From the NCBI RefSeq assembly GCF_023223525.1, contig NZ_JALPRX010000076.1, forward strand, positions 1-64,000: a DNA stretch of 64,000 bases, in the 5' to 3' direction. The position numbers and the translations under genes were made by a program. Of this stretch, positions 9,490 through 17,558 are shown one piece after another. The notes under the pieces are model-generated. The model searched no databases and had not been told where the DNA came from. It saw only the letters and a list, made by a program, of their open reading frames with translations. Origin of the DNA: Roseomonas acroporae (GTDB taxonomy: Bacteria > Pseudomonadota > Alphaproteobacteria > Acetobacterales > Acetobacteraceae). Positions within the stretch are counted from its first letter, which is position 1; each line of letters opens with the position of its first letter.

Positions 9490-9600
9490 TGGGGGTCTCG
9501 AAGGGGGCTTCGCCCCTTCGCGGGATGGTTCCAGGAAGGGCGGCGCCCTTCCTGGCGGAGTCCGGGGCGGGGTCCGGGGCAGCGCCCCGGGGCCCTCGCC
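9490..9600. repeat. Dispersed GC hairpin element, copy 2
   Basis: Between the monooxygenase and the cupin are a GAAGGGG-CTTCG-type stem (about 9500-9520) and a CCAGGAAGGGC-GGC-GCCCTTCCTGG hairpin (9531-9555), followed by CCGGGGCAGCGCCCCGG (about 9574-9590). It has the same architecture as the elements at 3861, 33652 and 54225. It may attenuate read-through into the cupin gene. Confidence 0.7.
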
Positions 9601-9663
9601 ACACGAAGCGGCCGGCATGCAGCCGAACCGGCCGGGAACACGCACAGGAAAGGACCGACCGAC

Positions 9664-10200
9664 ATGGCCACCGCCCGACACCAGCGCGCGCCCGAGCTTG
9701 CGGCAGCGAGCCTCGAGGAGATCATGGGCCGCTACGTCGGCCGCTTCCGCGACAAGAAGCCCGACTGGAACGCCTTCGAGGACGCCAAGATCGAGGGCTG
9801 GAAGCGGGCGCAGCACCGCTTCATCGGCGCCGGCGGCTCGGGCAAGCACAACGACCCGAGCGTGATCCCGGCGGGGAATTTCACCCTCTCGATCATGTAC
9901 GTGGAGCCGGGGCAGGGGAACGCCGCGCACACGCACGAGGTGGAGGAGGTGTTCTTCGTCCTCCAGGGCCTGCTCGACGTGTTCGTGGAGGACGAGACGG
10001 GGCGGCGCGTCACCACGCGGCTCGGGCCGTGGGAGTGCATCTCGGCGCCGGCCGGGGTGATCCACGGCTACGACAACACCAGCCTGGAGCCGGTCTACTT
10101 CCAGGTGATGCTCGGCCGCGGCCGGCCGGAGGCGATGGGCTACGCGGACGATTCGCTGTTCCAGCGCCGCGCGGCGCATCTGGCGGAGGGGGATGCGTAG
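9664..10200 (+). CDS. Single-domain cupin protein
   Basis: This 178-residue protein carries one cupin domain with an intact metal motif (HTHEVEEVFFVLQG, about residues 92-105) and the distal APAGVIHGYDN. The N-terminal segment (KKPDWNAF...RFIGAGGSGK) is closely echoed in the bicupin at 25067-26020 (KSFDWNAF...RYIGAGGS), so the two are paralogues. Cupins of this kind are often dioxygenases, isomerases or sensors; the reaction is not known. It is downstream of the LLM monooxygenase, separated by a hairpin element, and ends 13 bp from a convergent TetR gene. Confidence 0.8.
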   Translation: MATARHQRAPELAAASLEEIMGRYVGRFRDKKPDWNAFEDAKIEGWKRAQHRFIGAGGSGKHNDPSVIPAGNFTLSIMYVEPGQGNAAHTHEVEEVFFVLQGLLDVFVEDETGRRVTTRLGPWECISAPAGVIHGYDNTSLEPVYFQVMLGRGRPEAMGYADDSLFQRRAAHLAEGDA

Positions 10201-10213
10201 CCGCGCGGCCGCC

Positions 10214-10915
10214 TCAGCCGGGCGTGGCGGCGGGGGCCGGCGGCGGGTTGCGGCAGTAGCCGACCACCATCGCCACCGCCTCCTCCACCTGCCGGTCCAG
10301 GAAGGCCGCGCCGGGCACGTCGGCCGAGAGGGTGACGGCGAGGGTGAAGCGGTTGCTGACGGCGTGGAAGATCAGCGAGGAGAGCGAGACGTAGAGGTGG
10401 ACCGGGTCGATCCCGGCGCGGAAGACGCCCTGCCGCTCGCCCGCCTCGACGATCTCCCGCAATTGCGCGATCAGCGGCGGGTAGAGCGCGGCGGCGACGC
10501 CGGTGCGGCGCAGATAGGCGGCCTCGTGCAGGTTCTCGATGCCGAGCAGGCTGAGGATCGAGGGATCGCGCCGGATCGAGGCGGCGCCCTCGCGGATGAA
10601 GGCCTCCAGCGCCCGCACCGGGCCGACCTCGGCGACGCGCACCTGGCGCCGGGGCGCCACGAAGTCGCGGTAGCTGGCCTCCAGCACCGCCACGTAGAGC
10701 GCCTCCTTGCTCCCGTAGTAGTGGTAGATCATCGCCTTGCTGTAGCCGGCCTCGCGGGCGATCACGTCGATGCGCGCGCCGGCGAGGCCGTGCGCGACGA
10801 AATGGGCGCGGGCCACGCGGAGGATCGTCTCCTGCGCCAGCGCGGCGTCGCGGGGCCGGCCCGGCACGGCCGGTGCCCGCCGCGGGCGAGGCGTCGGCGC
10901 CGTGTTGACTGGCAT
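10214..10915 (-). CDS. TetR-family transcriptional regulator
   Basis: A 233-residue regulator. The N-terminal HTH reads ETILRVARAHFVAHGLAGARIDVIAREAGYSKAMIYHYYGSKEALYVAVL, the usual TetR pattern, followed by a helical ligand domain with PSILSLLGIENLHEAAYLRR. It sits convergent to the cupin gene and divergent from the transaminase gene, so it is placed to control the transaminase/amidase-like operon and perhaps the monooxygenase as well. The first 25 residues are proline/arginine-rich. Confidence 0.9.
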   Translation of the reverse strand: MPVNTAPTPRPRRAPAVPGRPRDAALAQETILRVARAHFVAHGLAGARIDVIAREAGYSKAMIYHYYGSKEALYVAVLEASYRDFVAPRRQVRVAEVGPVRALEAFIREGAASIRRDPSILSLLGIENLHEAAYLRRTGVAAALYPPLIAQLREIVEAGERQGVFRAGIDPVHLYVSLSSLIFHAVSNRFTLAVTLSADVPGAAFLDRQVEEAVAMVVGYCRNPPPAPAATPG

Positions 10916-11088
10916 GGCGTGGCGGCTTTTTCCAACCTGCTTGGCGTCGGCGCATCCTACAGCGCGGCGCGGCAGGCCGAACAGCCGGCCGGGCCGGCGT
11001 CCGCCGCCGTTCCGGCCGCCCTTCGCGCCACGGGTCCGGGACGCGGCGCGCCCTGCCGGCGGGTGGCCGCGCGGCGGCTGCCGGCCCC

Positions 11089-12255
11089 ATGCTCGCCGGC
11101 AGGCAGCAGGACGGAGAGCGGCGGTTGACCGATTCTGGCGACGGCCCCGGCGCGCGGGGCGGCACGGCAGCGGGGCGGTTCGCGGGCGGCGCGGCCTATG
11201 TCGGGGGCCGCTTCGTGCCCATGGCCGAGGCCGTGCTGCCGGTCACGGACTGGGGCTTCACGCGCTCCGACGTCGTCTACGACGTGGTCCACGTCGTCGG
11301 GAACCGCTTCTTCCGGCTGCAGGACCACCTCGACCGCTTCGAGCGCGCGATGGCGCGCCGCCAGCTGCGGCCGCCCGAGGACCGGGCGGCGATCGAGGCG
11401 GTGCTGCACCGCTGCGTCGCGCTGTCCGGCCTGCGCGACGCCTACGTGTCGATGGCCTGCTCGCGCGGCCGGCCGCGCGTCGCCGGCTCGCGGCGGCCGG
11501 CCGACTGCGACAACCACCTGATCGCCTACGCCATCCCCTGGATCGACGTGATCCCGAAGGAGGTGCAGGAGCGCGGCGCGCATCTGTGGATCGCCGGCGT
11601 GCCGCGCGTGCCCGACGCCTCGGTGGACCCGACCGTGAAGAACTACCAGTGGAGCGACCTGACCGGCGGCCTGCTGGAGGCGCACGGGCACGGCTTCGAC
11701 ACCGCCATCCTCTGCGACGCCGAGGGCTACGTGACCGAGGGGCCGGGCTTCAACGTCTTCATGGTGCGCGACGGCCGCGTGCTGACGCCGGACCGCGGCA
11801 GCCTGGAGGGCATCACGCGGCGCACGGTGCTGGAGATCTGCGACGAGCTCGGCATCGAGGCGGCGGTGGCGCCGATCCCGCGCGCGCTGCTGGAGGATGC
11901 CGACGAGATCTTCACCACCACCACGGCGGGCGGCGTGATGCCGGGCGCGCGCCTCGGCGGCCGCATCCTGGGCAACGACCGCCCCGGCCCCGTCAGCCTG
12001 CGCCTGCGCGACGCCTACTGGCGCTGGCACGAGGAGGGGCGGCACGCCACGCCGGTGCGGCCGCTGGACGCGGCCCTGTCGCCCCCGGGGCCGCTGGACG
12101 CGGCCCTGTCGCCCCCGGGGCCGCCGGACGCGGCCCCGCCGCCCCCGGGACCGCCGGACGCGGCCACGCCACACCCGGGGCCGCCGGACGTGGCCACGCC
12201 ACACCCGGGGCCGCCGGACGTGGCCCTGGCGCCCCCGGCCGGCGCCTCGGCATGA
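11089..12255 (+). CDS. Class IV PLP aminotransferase resembling (R)-selective amine transaminases
   Basis: This fold-type IV PLP enzyme has about 388 residues. YVGGRFVPMAEAVLPVTDWGF, SVDPTVKNYQWSDLTGGL (Schiff-base Lys), TEGPGFNVFMV, TPDRGSLEGITRR and TTTTAGGVMPG match (R)-selective amine transaminases and D-amino-acid aminotransferases in order. It should move an amino group between an amine or D-amino acid and a 2-keto acid. ATG 11089 lacks a clear ribosome site; a TTG at 11125 has GGAG upstream and may be the real start. The C-terminal 60 residues are six copies of a 10-residue PPGPPDAA-type repeat that the family does not have. Its stop overlaps the next gene (ATGA). Confidence 0.88.
   Translation: MLAGRQQDGERRLTDSGDGPGARGGTAAGRFAGGAAYVGGRFVPMAEAVLPVTDWGFTRSDVVYDVVHVVGNRFFRLQDHLDRFERAMARRQLRPPEDRAAIEAVLHRCVALSGLRDAYVSMACSRGRPRVAGSRRPADCDNHLIAYAIPWIDVIPKEVQERGAHLWIAGVPRVPDASVDPTVKNYQWSDLTGGLLEAHGHGFDTAILCDAEGYVTEGPGFNVFMVRDGRVLTPDRGSLEGITRRTVLEICDELGIEAAVAPIPRALLEDADEIFTTTTAGGVMPGARLGGRILGNDRPGPVSLRLRDAYWRWHEEGRHATPVRPLDAALSPPGPLDAALSPPGPPDAAPPPPGPPDAATPHPGPPDVATPHPGPPDVALAPPAGASA
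12061..12240. repeat. 30-bp tandem repeat, six copies
   Basis: Exactly six 30-bp units, each starting CCGCTGGACG or a close variant and ending GCCCCCGGGG or a variant. They encode ten-residue proline/glycine repeats at the C-terminus of the transaminase. The first two units are identical and later ones drift, so the array probably grew from one end. Confidence 0.95.
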
Positions 12256-13919
12256 GCGGCGAGGCACGCGGGGAGCGGCCGGGCGGCGACCTGCGGCCGG
12301 AGACGATCTCCGGCCCCCGCCCCGGGGCATGCGCGCTCTGGGTCGAGCGGCCGGCGCCGGACGGCGCCCCGGCCGCCTGGTGCTACACCGACCGGCGAAG
12401 CTACCGCGCCGGGGAGACGGCGGTGCTGTTCCTGTCCAGCACGGCGAGGTCCGTGCGGCTGCGCATCCTGCGCGAGGGGGCGTCGCCGCGCGAGGTGGCC
12501 ACGCTCGGCCCGCTGCCGGCCCGCTTCCTGCCGGCGCCGGAGCGCGCCTACGAGACCGGCTGCGACTGGCCGGCCTTCCACCGCTGGGAGATCCCGCCCG
12601 ACCTGCCCTCGGGCGGCTACCTCGTCGAGATCCTGGACGCCGAGGTGGCGCGCCCGCAGCCGCTCGGCCACCACCTGGTGATCGTCCGCGGCGCGCGGCC
12701 GGCCGGGCCGATCGCCCTGGTCGCCGCGACCTCCACCTGGGCCGCCTACAACGACTGGGGCGGCGCGAACCACTACTACGGGCTGCACCCGGGCACGCCG
12801 CGCGGCCGCTCGCCGCTGCTCTCCACGCAGCGCCCCTGGGCGCGCGGCCAGGTCTGGCTGCCGCCCGGGGCGCCGCGCTCGATGAACGCGCAGCGGCCGG
12901 CGCGCCCCGGGCCGGCGCGCTACGACTGCATCGAATGGGCCTTCCTGAACGGCTACACGCGCTACTACGCGCTGACCGGCTGGGCCGCCTTCGAGCGCCC
13001 CTTCCTGCGCTGGGCCGAGCGCGAGGGCTACGGCGTGGAGGTGCTCACCCAGGACGAGCTGCACGCCGATCCCCACGCGCTGGACGGCTTCGCCTGCGCC
13101 GTCTTCGTCGGCCACGACGAGTACTGGACGCGCGAGATGCGCGAGGCAGTGGACGGCTACGTCGCGCGCGGCGGCCGCGCCGCGCGCTTCGCCGGCAACT
13201 TCATGTGGCAGATCCGGCTGGAGGAGGAGGGACGCCGGCAGGTCGCCTACAAGTACGACGCCCGCGCGCTGGACCCGCTGGCCGGCACGGCGGAGGCCGC
13301 GCGCCTGACCAGCGCCTGGGAGGACCCGCTGGTCGGCTGGCCCGGGGCGGCGACCTTCGGCGTCAACGCGCTGCGCGGCATCTACGCCGGCTTCGGCGGC
13401 ATGGCGCGCCGCTCGCCGCGCGGCTTCACGGTGTTCCGGCCCGGGCACTGGGCCTTCGCCGGCACCGGCCTCGGCTACGCCGACATGTTCGGCGACGAGG
13501 CGGGCATCTTCGGCTACGAGGTGGACGGGCTGGACTACACCTTCGCCGACGGGCTGCCCGTGCCGACCGGCGCCGACGGCGCGCCGGCGGGGCTGGAGAT
13601 CCTGGCCATGGGCTGGGCGACCCTGGCCGAGACCGGCCGCCCGGAGGACGACGACTCCCTGATGCTCGGCGACGGCGACGCGCGCTTCCGCGCCGCGATG
13701 CTGGCCCCCGATCTCTCGCCCGAGAGCGTGCGCCGGCACGCGCGCGGCAGCGGCATGGTCGTCAGCTTCCGGCGCGGGCGGGGCGAGGTCTTCACCGCCG
13801 CGACCTGCGAGTGGGTGAGCGGGCTGCTGGCCGGGGATTTCTTCACCGGGGCGATCACGCGCAACGTGCTGGACCGGTTCTGCCGCCCGGCCGGGACGGA
13901 CGACGCCGGCGGCCCGTGA
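12252..13919 (+). CDS. N,N-dimethylformamidase large-subunit-like protein
   Basis: A 555-residue protein whose middle and C-terminal parts resemble the large (beta) subunit of N,N-dimethylformamidase. Examples are SMNAQRPARPGPARYDCIEWAFLNGY, EVLTQDELHADPHALDGF, VFVGHDEYWTREMREAVDGYVARGG and FAGNFMWQIRLE. The N-terminal 130 residues look like a beta-sandwich (TDRRSYRAGETAVLFLSS...GGYLVEIL). DMFase beta chains are near 760 residues and work with a small alpha subunit and a Tyr-Glu-Glu iron site. No small-subunit gene is visible here and the chain is shorter, so amidase activity is not assured. The start overlaps the transaminase stop, implying translational coupling. Confidence 0.8.
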   Translation: MSGEARGERPGGDLRPETISGPRPGACALWVERPAPDGAPAAWCYTDRRSYRAGETAVLFLSSTARSVRLRILREGASPREVATLGPLPARFLPAPERAYETGCDWPAFHRWEIPPDLPSGGYLVEILDAEVARPQPLGHHLVIVRGARPAGPIALVAATSTWAAYNDWGGANHYYGLHPGTPRGRSPLLSTQRPWARGQVWLPPGAPRSMNAQRPARPGPARYDCIEWAFLNGYTRYYALTGWAAFERPFLRWAEREGYGVEVLTQDELHADPHALDGFACAVFVGHDEYWTREMREAVDGYVARGGRAARFAGNFMWQIRLEEEGRRQVAYKYDARALDPLAGTAEAARLTSAWEDPLVGWPGAATFGVNALRGIYAGFGGMARRSPRGFTVFRPGHWAFAGTGLGYADMFGDEAGIFGYEVDGLDYTFADGLPVPTGADGAPAGLEILAMGWATLAETGRPEDDDSLMLGDGDARFRAAMLAPDLSPESVRRHARGSGMVVSFRRGRGEVFTAATCEWVSGLLAGDFFTGAITRNVLDRFCRPAGTDDAGGP

Positions 13920-14015
13920 GCCGCCCAGGGGCCGTCCGGGGGGCCGCCCGGGGGCCATCCGAGGGCCGCCCAGGGGCCGCACCCGGGGGCCGCACCCGTG
14001 AGCCGCCCGGGAGCC
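13920..14015. repeat. Degenerate GC repeats between convergent genes
   Basis: The 137-bp gap between the amidase-like gene and the convergent receptor gene is filled with diverged 15-bp-like units of the form GCCGCCCGGGGGCC. It resembles the in-frame repeats elsewhere in this window but is not in a gene I can defend. Confidence 0.55.
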
Positions 14016-14056
14016 GACGAGCGCCGCACCGGCCCGACGGCACCCTCCCCCGACCG

Positions 14057-15061
14057 TCAGGGCCTGATGTTCTTGTCGCGCACCAGCGTGGCCCAGCGCG
14101 CCAGCTCGGTGTCGATCCGCCGGCCGAGCGCGGCGCCGTCGCCGGCCAACGGGCTCGCGCCCTGCTCGGCGAAGCGCCCGCGCACCTCCGGCATGGCGTT
14201 CACCTGCGCCACGGCCTCGACCAGCCGCCGCGCGACGGCCGGGTCCAGCCCGCGCGGCGCCAGCAGGCCGTACCAGTAGCTCAGGTCGAAGTCGTAGCCC
14301 GCCTCGCGCACCGTCGGCACGCCGGGAAAGGCCGCGACGCGGCCGCCGCCGGTGCTGATCGCCAGCGCCCGCACCGTGCCGGCCTGCATGCCCGACAGCA
14401 TGGTGGGCGGCGCCGCGAGGGCGAGCTGGATGCGGCCCGCCACCACGTCGAGGAAGGCCGGGCCGGCGCCGCGATAGGGCACGTGCGTCAGCCGGATGCC
14501 GGCGAGGTCCTGGAACACCTCCACGTAGAGATGCATGGTCGAGCCGTTGCCCATGGAGCCGTAGTCGAGCGCCTCCGGCCGGGCGCGGGCGATCGCCACC
14601 ATCTCCTGTAGCGTGCGCGCCTCGAAGCCGGCCGGCACGGTGAACACCGCCGGGTAGTCCACCAGCTCGGCGACCGGCTGGAAGGCGGCGCGCACGTCGA
14701 AGCCCGGCTCCGGCAGCAGCGGCGGCACGGTGACGATGGAATTGTCGGTGATCAGCAGCGTGTAGCCGTCCGGCCGCGACTGCGCGACGTTGCCCCAGCC
14801 CACGATGCCGCTGCCGCCGGTGCGGTTCTCGACGACGAAGGACTGGCCGGTCACCTGCGCGAGGTGGCGGGCGTAGAGGCGGGCGACGTAGTCGGTGGTC
14901 CCGCCCGGCGCCCAGGTGATGACGACGCGCACCGGCCGCTCCTGCGGCCAGGGCTGCGCCGCGCCCTGCGCCGCACCCTGGCGCGGCGCGGCGAGCAGGG
15001 CCAGGCAGAGACAGGCCAGGGCCAGGCAGGTCCGGACGGCCCGGCATCGACGGCGTGGCAT
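14057..15061 (-). CDS. Tripartite tricarboxylate transporter (Bug-type) substrate-binding protein
   Basis: A 334-residue secreted receptor. The signal peptide is clear (positively charged start, LALACLCLALLAAP, cleavage near RQGAAQGAAQ). The mature part starts WPQERPVRVVITWAPGGTTDYVARLYA and contains VVENRTGGSGIVG, PDGYTLL and HVPYRGAGPAFLDVVAGRIQLALA, the standard TctC/Bug motifs. It should bind a small carboxylate in the periplasm. No TctA/TctB membrane genes are present, which is common for orphan Bug proteins. ATG 15061 follows GAGGAGGAAC. Its location suggests uptake or sensing of the compound handled by the cluster at 8-14 kb. Confidence 0.92.
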   Translation of the reverse strand: MPRRRCRAVRTCLALACLCLALLAAPRQGAAQGAAQPWPQERPVRVVITWAPGGTTDYVARLYARHLAQVTGQSFVVENRTGGSGIVGWGNVAQSRPDGYTLLITDNSIVTVPPLLPEPGFDVRAAFQPVAELVDYPAVFTVPAGFEARTLQEMVAIARARPEALDYGSMGNGSTMHLYVEVFQDLAGIRLTHVPYRGAGPAFLDVVAGRIQLALAAPPTMLSGMQAGTVRALAISTGGGRVAAFPGVPTVREAGYDFDLSYWYGLLAPRGLDPAVARRLVEAVAQVNAMPEVRGRFAEQGASPLAGDGAALGRRIDTELARWATLVRDKNIRP

Positions 15062-15436
15062 CAGACGGTTCCTCCTCGATCGTTCGTGCCACGCAAGGTG
15101 CGCCGCCGGCCCCGCCCCGTACAGACGGCGTGGCGGCGGGCGTCCCGCCGGGCGGCATCGCGGCGGCGGCGCGGGAGGGCCTCGGCAACCGCCCGGAAGG
15201 CATCCGCCGGCAGGTGCGCGCGGTGCCGGGCCGGCCGGGCGCACCGGCGTGGGGAGGAAGGTCGGCGGCGGGGCCCGCCCTGCCCCCCGTCCGGGCGATC
15301 CGCCTCGCCGCCGGCGGCCGGGACAGGCTCCCCGGACCCGCCGGGCCGGGCCGGAAAGCAGGCGCAGGAAAGTTACTCGCTATTAATTCGAACCCGGTGC
15401 GAGGCGCGGGAAAACCCGTTCGCCCGCCTTTAATCG

Positions 15437-15607
15437 TTGACACCCGAAAATCAAGAGTTGCATATACAATCTATGCTTCTTCGCGTGATTCCTTTGCGAT
15501 CAAGGCGATGCGCTACAGCATTCATTTGCATGAGGCTTCCGCCGCGAATGATACACGGAAGACGAGCATTACTAAATTCTGACACACGTCTATCCAGATT
15601 TCTGGAT
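15437..15607 (+). promoter_or_regulatory. AT-rich promoter region of the pyruvyl transferase gene
   Basis: The 692-bp gap 15062-15753 is GC-rich up to about 15350 and then abruptly AT-rich. It holds a perfect TTGACA at 15437-15442 and TATACAAT at 15463-15470, with spacing somewhat longer than ideal. An inverted repeat ATCCAGA-TT-TCTGGAT lies at 15592-15607 and could be an operator. I see no gene in the gap; the 5' half is low-complexity. Confidence 0.45.
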
Positions 15608-15753
15608 TCACGGGTCTCGGAAAGCGATCAGCCGGCCACCCAGGCCAGCCGCCCGGCAGGGGGGCGCCGGCAGCCCTGCCCGTCCCCCCGCGGCCACGCG
15701 GCCCCTGGCCCGACACCCGCCAACCAGCCGATTTCTGCAGGAGACCCGACTTG

Positions 15754-16800
15754 ATGCCTCAGTTGCACGAAAGGCTGCAGGTCCAGATCGAGCAGATCGT
15801 CGTCCCGCTCATGGCGGGCCGGGCCGACAACATCTGCGTCGTCGATCCGCCGGGGTACGCGAATGTCGGCGACAGCGCGATCCTGCTGGGCGAGCTCGAC
15901 CTGATCGACCGCTCCTTCCCGGACGCGGAGGTGTTCTACTACGACTTCCGGAATTACTCGGCCAAGGCGAACAACTTCATCGACCAGGCCGACATCCTGC
16001 TGCTGCACGGCGGCGGCAATTTCGGCGACATCTGGCCCGCCCACCACGAGTTCCGCCTCGAGATGCTGCGGCGCTTCCCGAACAAGCCCATCGTCCAGAT
16101 GCCGCAGAGCATCTCGATCTCGGACGAGGGCGTGCTGCGCGAGACGGCCGAGGCGATCGGCGCCCACCGGAACTTCACCCTGCTGGTGCGCGACCGGCGC
16201 AGCCTCGCCTTCGCGAAGAAGCACTTCCGCTGCGAGACCATCCTCTGCCCGGACATGGCCTTCGCCATGGAGCCGATCCAGCGCCGCCAGCCCAGCGTCG
16301 ACTACCTCTGCCTGATGCGCAGCGACAAGGAGGCGGTGGCGGATCACGGCCGCATCCTCGACACCGTCCGCGCCAGCGGCGCCTCGATGGATGTCGGCGA
16401 CTGGGTGCAGGAGGGGAACGACCTCTATAGCTGGCTCGACTACGGGCTGATGCGGGCCACCCGCTTCAACGCCTCCCTCACGGCGCCCTTCCGCCGCCAG
16501 AGCATGTCGGTCCGCCGCAAGTACGCGGAGCGCCGCGTCGAGTTCGGCATCGACCTGCTCAGCCGCGGCAAGGAGGTCGTCACCGACCGGCTGCACGCGC
16601 ACATCATGTCCTGCCTGCTCGACATCCCGCACATCTTCTTCGACTCCTTCGACGGCAAGGTCGCGGGCTTCCACGAGGCCTGGACCAGCACGGCGGGCAT
16701 CGCGCGCCTGGCCTCCGGGCCGGACGACCTCGCCCGCCTGCTCGCGGCGGCGCCCGCCTCGCCGGCCCCGGCCGACCGGGCCCTGCAGGCCTCCCACTAG
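15754..16800 (+). CDS. Polysaccharide pyruvyl transferase family protein
   Basis: This 348-residue protein has the pyruvyl-transferase layout (PssK/EpsI-like). ANVGDSAILLGELDLI is near the N-terminus, then DILLLHGGGNFGDIWPAHHEFR, PNKPIVQMPQSISISDEG, a middle CPDMAFAM, and EVVTDRLHAHIMSCLLDIPHIFFDS near the C-terminus. Members add pyruvate ketals to exopolysaccharide or cell-wall sugars, using phosphoenolpyruvate in the cytoplasm. ATG 15754 is preceded by GGAG; a TTG three bases upstream is less likely. With the flippase gene 760 bp downstream it forms a small surface-polysaccharide locus. Its AT-rich promoter is unlike the neighbourhood and hints at separate regulation or acquisition. Confidence 0.85.
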   Translation: MPQLHERLQVQIEQIVVPLMAGRADNICVVDPPGYANVGDSAILLGELDLIDRSFPDAEVFYYDFRNYSAKANNFIDQADILLLHGGGNFGDIWPAHHEFRLEMLRRFPNKPIVQMPQSISISDEGVLRETAEAIGAHRNFTLLVRDRRSLAFAKKHFRCETILCPDMAFAMEPIQRRQPSVDYLCLMRSDKEAVADHGRILDTVRASGASMDVGDWVQEGNDLYSWLDYGLMRATRFNASLTAPFRRQSMSVRRKYAERRVEFGIDLLSRGKEVVTDRLHAHIMSCLLDIPHIFFDSFDGKVAGFHEAWTSTAGIARLASGPDDLARLLAAAPASPAPADRALQASH

Positions 16801-16823
16801 AGCGGCCCGCCGGAGGGCGGCTG

Positions 16824-16890
16824 CGCCCGGCGGCGTGAATCCGCCCGGAAAACGATGGGATGGGGCGGCACGCAGTCCCGACCGGTCTGC
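16824..16890. repeat. Dispersed intergenic repeat, copy A
   Basis: A 21-bp stretch (16824-16844, core CCCGGCGGCGTGAATCCGC) and a second block (about 16875-16890, GTCCCGACCGG-CTGCG) recur in the same order and similar spacing at 37744-37810. Both copies follow the end of a plus-strand gene. Confidence 0.65.
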
Positions 16891-17558
16891 GTTCCGCTCC
16901 AGCGGCCCCGGGTCTCCGGGCAGGCCGCGCGCCCTGCCCCGGCGTCCCGGCTGCCGCCGGCCGCGCCGGCGGGCCGGCACCCGAGGCGGGCGGCCCGGCG
17001 CGGCCGCCGCGCCGCCTCCCGGCGCCGGCCTTCCGCCGGCGCCGCCACGAACGTGCCGCCGCGGGCACGCGCCACCCGCGGCCCAGGCGCCCCCGTCCAG
17101 GTGCCGTCCATCCAGGCGCCCCCGTCCAGGCGCCGCACCCGCCCCCGCCGGCCACGGCCATCGCGCCCGTCGACGCCGACCGCCGACCACCGCCCGGCGT
17201 CCCGCCGGACCATCACCGCGGCGGGCGCTGGCCGGCCGGCGCGGGAGCCGGCATCATGCGGGCCCCGTCGCCGGGCGGCCCCGGCCCCGGCCATCCCGGC
17301 CCCGGCCATGGCCACGGCCCGACGGCACCCGCCACGGCCCCGCGCGGCGGCGATCGCCCTCCCGACGGACGCCGGACCGGCCCCCGATTCCCGGATTCCC
17401 CGACACCGAATGAGCACCGTGGCACCCATGAGCATCGTCCCATCCGGCCGCCGCGCCCGACCGCAACCGGCAGCCCCGATGGCAGCCCCGATGGCAGCAC
17501 GGGCGGCGGTCGCGGGGCGGGCGCGCCGTGCCGCGCCGCGCCGCCGGAGTGCGCGGGC
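16891..17558. other. Gene-free GC-rich low-complexity stretch
   Basis: No supportable gene lies here. All frames give proline/arginine/alanine-rich shadow translations. Short tandem motifs are present (GGCGCCCCCGTCCAGG near 17088-17130, GGCCCCGGCCATCCC near 17278-17310, GGCAGCCCCGATGGCAG near 17470-17495). It is probably decayed or non-coding DNA upstream of the flippase gene. Confidence 0.5.

Noticed and set aside
10932-10944. TetR operator at CCAA-N5-TTGG upstream of the TetR gene
   Set aside because: The arms are only 4 bp and no second copy is seen near the other genes of the cluster, so chance is likely.
16860-17558. N-terminal extension of the flippase reading frame
   Set aside because: The frame is open but encodes Pro/Arg/Gly-rich low-complexity residues with several short repeats and no membrane segments. 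Family homology starts sharply at 17559.
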